A stretch of DNA of 64,000 bases from Gnetum montanum. Lineage: Eukaryota; Streptophyta; Gnetopsida; Gnetales; Gnetaceae. The notes beneath the pieces were generated by a model. That model was not told the origin of the DNA and ran no database searches. It saw only the letters and a program-made list of their open reading frames with translations. The position numbers were made by a program, and so were the translations under genes. The stretch lies in assembly GCA_015680685.1 (NCBI GenBank), contig MNCI01003943.1:342565-406564 (forward strand), read 5' to 3'. Positions 22,711-35,108 of the stretch are shown here, piece by piece. Within the stretch, counting starts at the first letter, position 1; each line of letters starts with the position of its first letter.

Positions 22711-24436
22711 TATGGCAACCAAAAATGTTAGCAACTAGAACACTGAGGGATCCACAAGTGCATATCCTAACCCCGTGTCTATGTATTGTCCTTCTGGAGG
22801 CAGAGATAGGGTGCCCTAAATGCTCTTGTCAACCAAACAGGGACTTTACCAGATGCAACCAAGGTGCTAGGTACAACTAGAGTGTAGCATGATTGGTGCT
22901 AATGAAAAATGGTGCTAAGTGTGCTAGCGGTGTTCACAATGTTAACATTGTTGATAGTATTAGTGGTGTCGATGGTGTCAATGAAACGATATAGAGCATA
23001 GTCACAGGTACCCGAGGGGATGAATGTAGTCAAGGGTTTTGATGAAAATAAGGGTGCCAACATGCAAAGACTATCGCTTGAGTGTCTTTCCAATGTGACT
23101 ATGTGCTCAAAATAGCAAAAAATGTAAAGAAAGTGTGAGAAATGCAAGAGAGAGAAATGGAACACCACCCCAAATAGGGTTGAGCATAGTTAACTCTAAA
23201 AGGGGTGAGAAGGTATGCAATATATAATAGGCACAGTGGAGAGTATAGTCACAATCTCGAAGGTGTTTGGCCATAAATATTGGTACTTGCCAAGGTTTTT
23301 GTGTCTACTGGGTTGGCTACTATAGTGTACCATGGGCTATGGTGTTCTACAGTGTCCTACAGTGGGGTTGCAATGGTATGCGACTCTACCTCTCTCCGAT
23401 TTGCTGGTGTGCCTTTATTTTTTTATCTACCCAAAATGCCAAAAAGAAAAACCCAAAAATGTGGATGTTTAGGGTACTTATAGGCCTAGGGTTAGTGAAA
23501 AATTGCAGGATGGCTACCATGTGGTAGTGGAATGGTTGGAACTATGCCATCATCCAACTACACTCTCCTCTAAAGCTAGTGGTGTTGTGCTTTGCCATGC
23601 TCTATTGAACTCTACAAGATTGTGACTACGTTGCCAACTGCATGTATATGCATCGAGAGGACTACAAGGTACCTAAAAAATGCAACTTTGAAGACTACGC
23701 TCTTCACTGTCTTGTGTGGGGTTGAGTGTAGTTATAATTTGGAGACAAAAAGGGGATACAACAAAAATGTGTTTTGCTAACTACGCTTTCCAGAGTTGTG
23801 TTGGAGTTGAGCTAAGTGTTAATGTTGCATTGTGAAGGGTTTTAGAGGCTATTCTAGCTAACTACACTTCACTACGCTCTAGATTGGGGAAGAGCATAGT
23901 CCCACACTTAGAAAAATTTTATAAAAAAACTGACTACACTCCCAATTGGGGATGAGTGTAGTTCCAACACTTGTCAAAACTTGCAGAAACTAGCTTCAAG
24001 TTAACTATACTTGACTATGCTCTTATTTGATAAAAGAGCATAGTCTCAAGACTTAGCAAAAATCTACAGAAAACTAGGCCTTCATGCTAACTATGCTTGA
24101 CTACACTCCAGGGTAATGGAGAGTGTAGTTTGGGCACTTAGAAAAATTTGTAAAGAACTGCACCTGCATGCTAACTACACTTGACTACGCTCTAAGGTAC
24201 TGGAGAGCATAGTCTCAGCACTTAAAAAATTCTACAATAATTAGCTTGACACTTAATTTTTTTTTTTTGCAAAACTAGCCTTTGTGTTGACTACGCTCTC
24301 TATAGAGCTAACTACACTCTAGGGTAGTGGAGAGCGTAGTTCCAACACTTAGAAAAATTTGTAGAAAGTGGCCTTGTGCTAACACTTAGAAAAATTTGTA
24401 ATCAAGATGGTATAGCCCAAATTTGGTGGTGTTTCA
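22711..24436 (-). repeat. 5' LTR of T1
   Basis: 1726 bp. It aligns end to end with 14640-16388, including the run of palindromic units of about 85 bp (23930-24370). The minus-strand TATA region is at about 23470-23490. Related GACTACGCTC phrases also occur just inside the element (22440-22510). Confidence 0.82.
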
Positions 24437-24759
24437 AGACTTACTTATATAACTGTTATGACTTATACTTGTTTGACATAACTACATCATCTTATACCTT
24501 CTAACTACATAAATGTTACATTCAACACTTTCACTTATCATAGAATTGATTTGTTCTACACCATGGATCTATTATCCCTTTTCTTGCATCTTCCGAAGCT
24601 TTTAATGCCTACAATTCCATCTTCTAACACTTCCAATGCCTACATATAAATTCTCACTTACCCCAAAACTTTTGATTTTACCTAAAACCCTTCCATCTCT
24701 CACAAAGCTTTATTTTACATGCTGACTACCCTCATACTATGCAAATTCAAGCATCTTGA

Positions 24760-24832
24760 TATCGACTACCTAATTCTTGGGTTGAATGCAATGTTAGATA
24801 CCTAATATCGAGTCCATCAACACTATATATAG
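24760..24832 (+). promoter_or_regulatory. Internal U3-like promoter of G3, upstream of ORF3
   Basis: A strong TATA box (CTATATATAGG, 24822-24832) lies about 500 bp before ORF3. Just upstream, AATGTTAGATACCTAATATC (24790-24809) matches AATGTTAGATATTTGATATT in the element's own 5' LTR U3 (3349-3368) at 16 of 20 positions, with all four differences transitions. It also resembles 28339-28358 in the 3' LTR. After the TATA the similarity to the LTR ends, so this is not a solo LTR. The rest of 24437-25326 is non-coding. Confidence 0.5.
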
Positions 24833-25326
24833 GAGCCCTGCAGTGCTCCAAAATCCATTATCATCATTTGTAGCTACAGGAGTTTTTCATTTTTCTCTCT
24901 CAACTTAGAGCTCTACACAACCAAATTTCACATGCAATATCTCCATCCTACTCGAATTCTTGTGATTTTTGAACCTAGTTGAACCCGAAGTGTTTAATTT
25001 AGTTAGGGAAGGAGGCTTGTGTGGAAAACTTGCACTAATTTTTCAAAATTGGCTATCATCGGGAAGGTATTATAAGGGTAAGCATGTTAAAAAATTTAAG
25101 TACTTTAATGAACAGTCAATTGTATGTACATCATTATAAGCCATACATAAAGGAACAGAGGCCAATTGAGAAGTTAACACTTTTTGGGCATTTTTTCTAA
25201 AATTTTTCTAACTCTGCAATCATATGAGCTAAAGAACTTAATAGAACTAAGGTCATGAGTAAGGTATAAACCTATTAATGATAAATGACAATACCTTAGT
25301 AATATCAAACCCTTGATTGATTACAG

Positions 25327-28070
25327 ATGATCCCAAAAAGAGGAGGATAAGAAGGACCTTTGCAAGGTGCAACCAAATGCTTGAGAGGTAATAGAGGTTG
25401 ACTACGAGAGGAAGGCCCACCAACCAAAAATGAAGAATAGGTAGCTAGCCATTTATCATCCATCAAAAGGCTCCTACTATAGGGTAGTTAGTCCAAGGAG
25501 AGGTTGTAGAATCATAGGCCCCAATCCAAAGACAATGCCTCACGTTGTCCCAAAAATGACTTAGAGCCATCTAAGAGAAATCCATGTCAATCACAATTAT
25601 CGTGGAAATAAACTTTGGTCCATTTATGACATTTACTCCTAAGGTAGTTAGAACTCAATTCCAAGTGTCACCTTTATGGCACATCCTTTCAAAAAGTGGG
25701 GGATGGTACCTCGCTAAGACATACCAATTTTGACATAACAAGGAAGAAGGCACCAAGGTCAACATTGATGGAGTCACTATCTCTTTTTCAATCAAGGTAA
25801 TCATAAAGGCTATGAATCTATCAAATATGAGAACCAAGTTGATGCATCTATCCAAAAGGTCTGATGTAGAAACCAGAAAGTTGTCGCTAAAGTGGACAGA
25901 TAATAAAACATTCAGCGAGTTAACTCTAGAAGAGAGGAGTTACTTTAAGATAGGCACATACCACCTCTTCCCAACTAAAGGGCTCAATAGAATATCAACC
26001 TATGCAGCTAGGGGAAGTGCAATATTGATGGGAAATGATAATGGAAATCTTCCCCAATTATACTTCATGGAAATTCAAAGGTGATTGGAAGAAAAGAAGG
26101 CAAGGAAGCCAACACTTCCATTCCCTTGCCTAATCTAGAAGCTATGTAGGAATGCTAGAATCCTGGGATACATCAATGATGTTCCTAGGAGGGCTCAAAA
26201 TGCTTCTTTTGCTAAGTTTCTTAAACTCGTAGCACCAATGAAAGACCTTAGTGATGAATAAGAATAAGAACTAGAAAAGGAGCCAAAACCAAAAAAGAAA
26301 ATAGAGCAAGAGCCCAAGCATTGATAAGAGCCACAAGTTCCACTACCACTACTACAAGATTACCAGTCCACAATGAGCCATTTGCAACAAATAGCTAAAA
26401 TTCTCAGTTGGGGAAGTAGGGACAAATCAAATCTCTTCCAAGTCATCAATGATGCTATGCAGCCCACCATTTCTATCAATCCATCAAGGGGGTAGATTTC
26501 TTTACAATCAGGGAGAGAGGCCCAATGATCACAACAGATCTTTGGTAATGTTGCATATTTTCAAGTAATGCTCAAAATAGAAGAAGATGCTACCATCATG
26601 GTCATACATCACCAATATGTGATAGGGGTAGTGAAAGTTATCATAGATCATATTAAAAAATATTTTAATGTGCTTGTTGTGTCTCTAGTGGATTTGATTG
26701 GGACCAGAGATGTCCAAATGCTAGCTAGCACTTCAATGACTCCTACAGCCCATGAGGATGTGCTTGATAAATTGCTATAGACTAGACAAGTAATGACAAC
26801 TCTTTCTAACATTCCTAGTGATGTCACTATAGTTTAGTTAGAAATTATCATCACAAAAGGAAAGTTGGTCTTAGTAGAGACAAAGGCAGAGCATACAGAA
26901 ATAGAAGTGCATTGACTACAATAAGATCTAGTCACCCTGAGAGCTGAAAGAAGGGATCCTTCCCAATTTTTCATACCTGACTAGCTGGGACAATTCTGAG
27001 TGGAGCAATTGAACTAATTAATCAAACAAAACAAAGCTATTAAGCAAGAGAAGGAGAAGGTGATCTAGAATGCCTCAGCTACCAAAGCACAAGTTTATGC
27101 CCATAAGAAGGCATTGATTATCACACAAGAAGAGAACAAGAAACTTGCTACCAATAATGCCAGGTTGACCACTATTGAGAAATAGAAGAACATTTTGAAA
27201 GAAAATGTCCACCAGTTGAGAGAATAATTGGTGAGGATCAACCATGACATAAGTAGATTTGCCAAAGAAAATCAAACCCTCTCAATGGAGAAGGTTCTTG
27301 CAATACATTAGAAATTTGCAATTGAGATAAGTGTGTGGAAAAACAAGGCCAAGAAACATGAAAAGTTGAAGGAACACTTCTAAGACCAAATTGACATGTA
27401 CAAATAGATCAATGAAAAAGAAATCTAGATGGAAAAGGCCTTCACTAGTTTCATGTCAATACTAGAATCATGACTAGAAACGAATCTTGGATAGCTATTC
27501 CTTGGTCCATCAAATGGAAGTAAAGAACAAGGACCTGTAGATTGAAGATTTGAAAGAGTGCATGGCATTGGCTAACCTTCACTATGCCAACCTTGTGATG
27601 TTAATAGTAGGTCAACCCAAAAATGAGCTAGAGAAACAAGTAGTGGCTACCTATGCACTATATGAAAATGAGTTTGCAAATAGGAAAAGTGTCCTATAAA
27701 AAATCCATGTGGAAAACTTAGAATTGAAAGCAATTAAGGGTTGCTACCATGGACAAAGAGATATAGCCTCATAACTAGCCAAGAGATTGACATATTACCA
27801 TGAATTGAAAGAAAAGTCCAAGGCCTTTGAGGAGGAATGATGGCAATTTGCAACTTGGAATGTACAAGCAAATAAAATGTTCTTTTAACTACTATGTCTA
27901 TGGGATGTGCTAGTTCCAACACACATCAACTCATCAACCTGGATGGTACATGATTCAAGAATAGAGATGGAGAAGTTGTAGACACTCCTAAATCATTATA
28001 AATTCCAAAATCCTAACAAAAATGGGAAGTGGCCCATGGAATAGCCACCACCTTTGGGAACTACATGAGT
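25327..28070 (+). pseudogene. G3 ORF3: plant-transposon-like domain plus coiled coil
   Basis: A long decayed frame sits in the envelope position. The N-terminal half includes VNIDGVTISFSIKVIIKAMN, SYFKIGTYHLFPTKGLN and a PFPCLI..LCRNARI motif. The last resembles the FPSLI..LC signature of the 'putative plant transposon protein' domain found in Athila-type elements. The C-terminal half (about 26880-27450) is a coiled coil rich in Lys, Glu, Leu and Gln (QEENKKLATNNARL, KENVHQLRE). Stops replace mostly Gln or Glu codons. G1 carries the same ORF at 37080-39840. I see no signal peptide or clear membrane segment, so calling it an envelope would be a guess. Confidence 0.62.
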
Positions 28071-28170
28071 TCCCCAAGTTTTGTTGTTTTGTTGTTTTGT
28101 CATGTTGTGTCCATTTTTGTTAAAACACCACTGCAACATGGAAGAGTCAATTTGTGTGTCTAGTTAAGTT

Positions 28171-28264
28171 AGTCAATAATCCCATACCTTCCTAATATTT
28201 TTCAAAGGACTTGTTCCTCATTTTTTTTAACTCAAGGATTAGTTTTCATTCAATCATGGGGGTA
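28171..28264 (+). promoter_or_regulatory. Conserved pre-LTR block and polypurine tract of G3
   Basis: AGTCAATAATCCCATACCTT (28171-28190) is followed by CTCAAGGATTAG and then AATCATGGGGGTA (28252-28264), directly before the 3' LTR. The same series of phrases precedes the LTR in G4, G6 and G1. The GGGGG run is the likely plus-strand primer. Confidence 0.68.
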
Positions 28265-29152
28265 TGATGAGTCAAATTTTGCAAGGCTCTGATATTTGAG
28301 TTACGATGTCAGGTATCAAATATCAGGGCATAGTCTTCAATGTCAAACATCTGATATCATTCCTTCCATGAAAACCTATAAATACCACACATGAGTGCAT
28401 GTTTTTGAGAGAGAAAATAGCATAGAGAGATAGAATATATTCATAGATTTTTTATTTCAAAGTTCTATTAGTTTTTAGTGCATGCCTATAGTGTGATGTT
28501 AAGTGAATGTGTGACATCCTTATTCAAGTATAACATACTTAGGCATGTTACATGTTCAATAATAAAGATCAAGATTACTTCCATCATTGCAACATCCACT
28601 TAGCTTTATTATTACTTTATATTACCTTAATTTACTCAAATGTTTACTATTTTCCTTAGTTAATGTTTCCATTTATTACTCTTTATTATTCCTGTCATTA
28701 AGCAAAATGAGTATGACTAATCAAGAGTGCTTAAGTATAATTAGTTGGTAACTAGTAGTGTATCATTTGGTATGCCCAATGATTTCTACTTGGTAATCTT
28801 AGTGGTAGTTACTCATAGTCCAAAGTGTGTATGAATGATTAGGGATGGATACTCATTTCACGTGGGCTAGTCTAAACTTTACTTTCCATTGTTAATTAGA
28901 TTAAACAACCAATTTCTTTATTACCATTAGGCGTAGCTTAGGGCCGAACAACATCAACTATCTTACACCTAACTTTGGACTAAAACCATACGTGACAATA
29001 CTACCACTAGTCCAAGTGGGAAGACAACGAACTGTGATCAAGGCATAATGATCTAGATGCCACAACTAGTTCCATCCACAAAATTCAACTAGATCATGTG
29101 TGAACACTTATGATTCATATGGTTTGATGTAGGGGTACCTCACCACTCATCA
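28265..29152 (+). repeat. 3' LTR of G3
   Basis: 888 bp, TGATGAGTCAAATTTTGCAA...CACTCATCA. The TATA is CCTATAAATACC (28375-28386). U3 has inverted phrases CTGATATTTGA and ATCAAATATCAG. It is followed by CCACA. Confidence 0.88.
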
Positions 29153-29157
29153 CCACA

Positions 29158-31345
29158 TTTTCGATTCCTTTCTTATCGATCATGGTAATGTCAAACTCTT
29201 GTAAGAATACTAGCTATCTTATCATTCTAGGATAAATCATTGGTTTTTTCATTAAAAATCTGATGGCACTATGATCCATCTAGACATAAACTAGGTACCT
29301 AAGCACATAGTATTTGAGTTTTCCAAGTACATACTCCATGGTGATTAACTCCTTTTCTATGGTGGTGTCGTTAAGTTGTGCCCTAGTGATGCTTCGACTA
29401 ATGTAGTGTACACAATATGATCTTTTCTACTCATCCAATTGAGTCAATACTACTCCCAATGTGTAGTTTGAAGCATATTTCATAATGTGGAAATGCTTGA
29501 CTAATATGAAGCTCGAAGGATTTGTGTCTCAAGTAACTTTTTTTAAGATTTCAAATGCTTTCTTGCATTACTTTGTCCCTAGAAATGGTTCATCTTTCTT
29601 AGTTAATTTCACCAATGGTTTCACAATCTTTGAAAACTTTTCAATGAATCTTCTATAGTATCCTGTATAGCCAAGAAATGATCCAATATCTTTGATATTT
29701 TGTGGTCAATAAGTGATGTTCTAGATGACTTTGATATTCTCTAGATCTACTTCTATTCCTTTGTAAGATACTTTATGTCCTAGAACTATACCATCTTGAA
29801 CCATTAAATGGTTTTTTTGCCAGTTGAGCTTAAGATTTATTTCAACGCATCTTTTCAATATTTTCTCTAAATGGTCTGGGGCTTGTTTAAAATCTAGCCC
29901 ATATGTGGAGAAGTTATCCATAAACACTTCAACTCAATTGCCAATTTTCTTTTGTAAGATGCTAAGTGCAAGTCTATGAAACATAGTAGGTACATTACAT
30001 AAGCTAAAGGGTATTTGTTTGTATGCAAATGTCCCCCATGAATTAGTGAATGTGGCTTTTTCTTAGTCTTCAAGTGTAATGCAAATTTGATTGTACCTAC
30101 TATATCCATCTAGAAAGTTGTAATACTGGTGTTCTAATATGGTATCTAGGACTTGATTAATGAATGATAGAAGAAAATGATCCATAAACATCATAATGTT
30201 TAACATTTTAAAATCAATGTAGATACTTCAGTTACCATCTTTCATTGGAACAATGACTAATGGGCTAACCCATTCACTGTATGCTATTAGATAGATGAGC
30301 CTAGTCTTCAACAGTTTTTCTTACTCTTGTTTAACAACTTCCTTAAGTTTTTGGTTTAACCTTATTTAAGGTTGATGGCATGGCTTGATAACTAGATTTG
30401 TATACATTTGATATTGTTAGATGCATGGATCAATTCCACTGGTCTTATTATAGTACCATGCAAATGTAGTGGGCCATGTATTTACCACTTTCAATAATTT
30501 TCTCTTTTATTCTTTGTTAAGTTTAACATTTATAATTACTAGTTTTTTATTGCTCAAGATAGCATATTTGAGCATATCTAGTATGGCCTTTCGTTCTAAG
30601 GGTTTTGGTTCATATGTGTTTTGTATCTCTAATTATCCCCATTCAATATTTTTCTTTTAATGTGAGTTCATGTAAGGAGGTTGTCTTTTCAATTTTTCTA
30701 ACTTATCAATTTCTTCCACATAGGCACTTGTGATTTTGTTTAATAGGTCCATGCATATTTTAAATTCTATTTCTTTTTCAGTGATTAGCCACTGGGTACC
30801 TTCTTGTTAAGTGGTTAATAAATACAAGCGCTTTTGTACACATATATCTTCTATACATCCATTACATGCTATGATTGCATTATCTTTTATGGCTCAAATT
30901 TTTTGCATAAAATTGCACCCATTATTATTGTATGCGATAAATGGAACTCTATGACTCTAAATTATACCAACTTCATCTTCATTAGATATTTCCAAGGATA
31001 ATTCTTTGATTCTAAGCTTAGTGTCTACAATGTTAAGCCTTGCTCTTTCCATAATTATGAGGTATTACCTTTTATTCTTTTCCACATGGATGGCTAAAAA
31101 GTCAGCAGGATAGGACTAGCTACTCATGGTACTAATGACATCTCCCACTTTCCTAAGTGGAATAACAATAGATTGGTTTGCAAAATCTAATCAGATGTTA
31201 CTCTTCTTTAGTAAGGGTAGGTTCCAGGCCTTATACATATCTTATGAAATGATATTTACTCCTAACCTAGAATCTAAGAGAGTCTTGCATGGTTTATATA
31301 ATACTATTTGAAGGTAAACTAAGGGACTCCCAAGATCTATTCTCT
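29158..31345 (-). pseudogene. G2 pol: protease, reverse transcriptase, RNase H
   Basis: On the minus strand from right to left. Protease (31340-31000): LLDSRLGVNIIS in place of the usual DSG, then YPADFLAI. Connector. RT (about 30350-29640): WVSPLVIVPMKDG, DGYSRYNQICITLED, WGTFAYKQIPFSLCNVP, and the catalytic box FMDN at 29924-29913 where FMDD is expected. Then LNWQKNHLMVQDGIVLGHKV and FLGYTGYYRRFIEKFSK. RNase H (about 29500-29158): YASNYTLGVVLTQ, ISRSITRAQLNDTTIEKEL, WMDHSAIRFL. This is a Ty3/gypsy order of domains. Several stops and frameshifts are present. The frame continues at 3293 across G3. Confidence 0.9.
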
Positions 31346-33934
31346 TCTTGGGAAGTGCTTTTGCTTTAATCTAATGTATTATTGCCTATGTGAGCATGAT
31401 AGTTATGATGTTCTTATTTGTAGATACTGGAAGCATAGTGTTCCTTGGATGAGCATGTGTGGATGAGGTAGAGTTAGGTGAAGTTCCCATCCTTTGAACC
31501 TTTTCTAGACTTGTCTTGAAAAAATAACATTTTCTAGTTTTTGGTTCACTTATGACTACCCTCCGTTTGTGTACTTACGATCCTAGTAGTTCCCTTTTGT
31601 TGCAGTTGTGTTGGAAACTCTTCTTACATGATGGGTGGTAATACTAGTGGTAGAAAGTTGGAGTTTGAAGTGAAGAACTAACTGTTAATTAAGATATGTA
31701 AGAGTTTGGATCCATTCATGAAATAATTAATTGATGATATTATAGTAGATAATATTGAGAGGAAGCATGGACTGAAGTATTCCTTGGAGAGATTGGACAT
31801 TAAACATAGTATTCATAGGGATGAGGTTGCCTATATGGATATTGCTACTTTAATGATGGCATTCCCCATACTTGTGGTTGTTGCCACTACTACTAGTACT
31901 ATTCCTGCAATTTAGGATATGTCTTGCTTGGATAGTATGTTTGCTGGTAGGGTTATCTAAAGTTGCCTTGTTGATAAGATATTCTTTTGGGAATTTGTTT
32001 CTTGACAAACTTGGAATTAAGAATATATGCCTTAGACTTTTGTAAGTGAGAAATAACAAGGCAACATCCCTTAGGATGCTCATATTGGCATACTTTGCAT
32101 CCTTCATCATCTTTTGAACTAGATTCTTTGATTTTATCCACTATGAAAGCTTTTCCTTTATTTTTGTAGTATTCTCACCCATTTTCTCTTTTGTTCTTCT
32201 TGTCTTTACTTTAGTTTAGGGCTTGTTTAGTATTCTCTTATACTATCTTCAATGTTGTAGCAAATTTTTCATCTACAAAATCTTACATTTTTTCAGCCTT
32301 GGTTGCAATGTTATTAACTAATTTCTAAATAGGTAGAGTCTTCTATTGGATTTTATCTTCTAATGTTTCCTCTTCTTATGATTCACATATTCTTACATCC
32401 CTTTCTCTGATTATGGCATCTCAATTATATTCTTTAGTTGATTCTCTTTTTCTCAACTATCCTTCTTCTTTTTCCACTTGGTTTCATGAGTCTCTAAATA
32501 TGATAAGTTGTCATGTCAGATAACCTACATTGGGCATATACCCCAAGGGTTTCTCATGTAATGTGTCACAATTGCTTCCTTTGAAAAAATTCATGACCTA
32601 GACACCTATGTAATAGTGAACGGTATCTTCCCATTGCTACATCAAGGGATTCATGTATCCTTTGCTTCCATCCTTGAGTCTATTTTATTAAATTAGATAC
32701 TCTAGAATAAGTTTAATATTTGTGACTAAAGAGCTCTAGCATGGTACTACATCTTCAAATGGATTCTAGTTGTAGGAATTTGCACCAACTCTCTACTTCC
32801 TTTATAAGCATTCTAGGAAATAACTTGGGTTCCTACAAATTGTTTTTAATGCTTTGTAAGGCACAAGCATTGTGGAAGGCTTGAAGATGATGTTGTGGAT
32901 CTACATTGTATCTTCCTTCAAATTTGGAAATATTATTCATGTCTAGTTACTTGATGTGACTATCACTTATGTCTCAAGTAGGAATATACATTAGTTCTCT
33001 AATATTAATCATGTTATAAGTGATCAATAAAGGTTCTCCATAATCTTTGGGTTCGTGAGCTTTGTTGTAGTGATAACCCCTTCGATGCTCATAACACACT
33101 CTCTTTTCATGTCTAACCCTTTTTCTTCTTTTCTTATAATTGTTCTCTTCTTTATTAGGATGTCTTCTTTGATGCTCATGTCTCTGAGGATCCCTTCATC
33201 TCTCCTTATCATGATTCCTCATTCTTATTTCTCTCTTTTCATACTCTCTAGAGGAGTATAAGGAGGAAGAGGAAGAAGTTGGAGAGCAATTCTAGCTAGT
33301 TCTTCTTTTATGGCTCCTTGATTCATCCCTTTTAGATTCAGTGAAGTTTCTAGGCCTTGAGCTCCTTGTAAAGGTTGAGTCTTTCTTGTTTCCTTTGGAT
33401 GTTTCTGCAAGAGCTAAATGCAATTATATTTTAACAAGATTTGCAATACAGATGACTAATTTTTGAGATTAAGATCCATGGGTTTGATAGAATTCCCACG
33501 TGTGAAGTATAGCATCATCTCTTTCCTCAAGGATAATCATTTATGGTACTTTCTTTCCTTTGTCAATCTCATGTCTCATTTCCTTAGTAGTATCCCTTCT
33601 TACTTGAGCTTCTATTGGTTGGTATGGCTTGGTCATGTGCTTTGTGATATGGTACCCTTCTTGTACATGGCCAAGGTTTGACCTTATGAGGGTTTCTTGT
33701 AGCATCGATAGTGCAGAATGTTCTAGAGGTAAGAAAATGTTGCCCTATAAATCTCTCCACCTTAATTGTTCATCTTGGTAAAAGACAAATGTAAAGTTAG
33801 GATAATATGGATCAGTGTGAGCATAGGAGACTCTAGTTTGCATGGGTGCACTCCAATCTTCTTCATTATATTCCCTATCATGACTCATTAAATTTATTAG
33901 TAGGTGGTGATTTCCTCTTATTTTTAGAAGCCAT
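31346..33934 (-). pseudogene. G2 gag polyprotein, decayed
   Basis: Start ATG at 33934 (MASKNKRKSPPTNK), about 120 bases inside the primer site. The N-terminal part (33900-33500) is like G6 (FVFYQDEQLRW in decayed form). A Lys/Arg/Glu-rich middle follows (33400-33030). The gag core is at about 32950-32300 (RCLGHEF and surroundings). The zinc-knuckle-like CKVCQYEHPKGCC lies at 32061-32099, with YILNSKFVKKQIPKR after it. The C-terminus is Tyr/Asn/Ser-rich, running into protease near 31345. Frameshifts and stops are frequent. Its order and motifs match G3, G4, G6 and G7, which ties the pol-less copies to this autonomous type. Confidence 0.8.
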
Positions 33935-34053
33935 ATTAGATGTTCAATGCCCTAAGTATGTACTTTGGAAAAATTGGTTATATGTGAATAATTTTCTTGA
34001 TGACTCTTACCATAATGAACTTTGTAAAATCAACTACATAGTAATCATTGACA

Positions 34054-34073
34054 CATCCCCAACAATGGCACTA
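34054..34073 (-). promoter_or_regulatory. Primer-binding site of G2 (tRNA-Asp)
   Basis: The minus strand reads TAGTGCCATTGTTGGGGATG one base from the LTR. It differs from the tRNA-Asp complement by C-to-T and G-to-A changes and the last base. Confidence 0.78.
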
Positions 34074-34074
34074 A

Positions 34075-34943
34075 TGATGAGCAATTGGGTATTCTAACAA
34101 GTCACGAGTGTACATGTATGACCTAATTGTAATCCATGGATGGCCAACATAAATTCACTAGTAGTTGAGGTTCAGTTCATAATCATTATCTTCGCACTTT
34201 AAGTTGGTGAAGTACAAGTTGTATGATTTAACTCTTGGTTAGGCATATGATAGATTGATGTTGTTGGTTCAAACTAAGGATAAGTTTGAACATGATTTAA
34301 ATAGAGTAATAAAATCTAAGTCTAAATGTAATGAAAGTAAGGAGACTATTCTAGCCTATAGGCAACAAGCATCTATTCTTGGTTTACCGTTCCTGTCTTG
34401 AGCTTATGCTACCATCACTAGGATTACCAAGTGTTATGCTACTAGGTGAACCAAGCAATAACACTACTGGGATTACCAAATGATTACACCATATGTTTGA
34501 AACTAATCATACTTATACTACCTTACTAAGGAACAACAGAAAATTAAAGTACTTATGAACTGTAAATAGCTTAAGAAAAGTAGACATGTTGAAAGGTAGT
34601 AGTTATATTAAGTAAAAATGAACTAAGAAAAAATGAACTAATTAAGAGTAAAGTAAAATAAGTAGAATGTTGTAATGATGGAAAACAATCTCAATCCTTA
34701 TTTTTAGCCATGAACTATGCCCAAAAATAATTCACTCGAACAAAGTTTCTGTACAACTATTTAACATCACACTGTGGGCATTCACTACATTGCTAAGTAT
34801 AAAATCATGAAAACAAATTGCCAGAATTTTTCTAAGTGTTGGACCAAATTTGTTTTTTTAACAAGAAAATGGGTTGGTATTTATAGTGGAGACTAGGACC
34901 ACTACATTATATCTATGGTGATGTAAGTAAGGCTACGATATCA
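34075..34943 (-). repeat. 5' LTR of G2
   Basis: The plus strand starts TGATGAGCAATTGGG. The minus-strand TATA is CCACTATAAATACC (34876-34889). The right end is put at ...ACGATATCA (34943) because the minus strand then starts TGATATCG, like the family, and gives 869 bp, the family length. The end could lie up to about 100 bp further right. The partner LTR is outside the window. Confidence 0.65.
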
Positions 34944-35108
34944 CATCTAATGTAACGAAACCAAAACAAAAAACCTCAAAAGCACATGCTAGTCAACATA
35001 AAATAATTTAAATCCTTCAAATACTTTTAAGCAATCATAACCCATAAAAAAAACCTCAAAAAAAGGTTAAGTTTTCTCTATTTTCAATATCTCCTCCTTC
35101 CAACTTAG

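Larger units (their letters stand above)
14640..24436 (-). mobile_element. T1: Tat/Ogre-like gypsy element nested in G3
   Basis: Two long similar LTRs (14640-16388 and 22711-24436) bound an internal region with gag and protease on the minus strand. It has no reverse transcriptase or integrase that I can find. The flanking five bases are GGACA and AGACT, a degenerate duplication. G3 continues past T1 as TTACTTATATAACT, which matches CCACTTGCATAACT of sister copies with only transitions, so T1 was inserted there. Gag and protease resemble the Tat/Ogre lineage. Three tandem-repeat arrays between protease and 3' LTR also fit that lineage. Confidence 0.82.
3294..29152 (+). mobile_element. G3: gypsy element with gag and ORF3, carrying two nested elements
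   Basis: The 5' LTR (3294-4147) and 3' LTR (28265-29152) belong to one element. Both begin TGAT with a shared TTTTGCAA shortly after, both end ACTCATCA, and they are flanked by the same 5 bp CCACA (3289-3293 and 29153-29157). The sequence flanking both sides is one continuous RNase H frame of G2, which confirms a single insertion. Without G4 and T1 the element is about 9.2 kb: LTR, tRNA-Asp primer site, gag, short tail, non-coding 3' region, internal promoter, ORF3, polypurine tract, LTR. Protease, reverse transcriptase and integrase are missing, so it depended on a partner such as G2. Confidence 0.88.

Noticed and set aside
3294-29152. Two separate elements, one ending near 14640 and one ending with the LTR at 28265
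   Set aside because: The CCACA duplication on both sides and the continuous RNase H frame outside show a single insertion with later nested elements.
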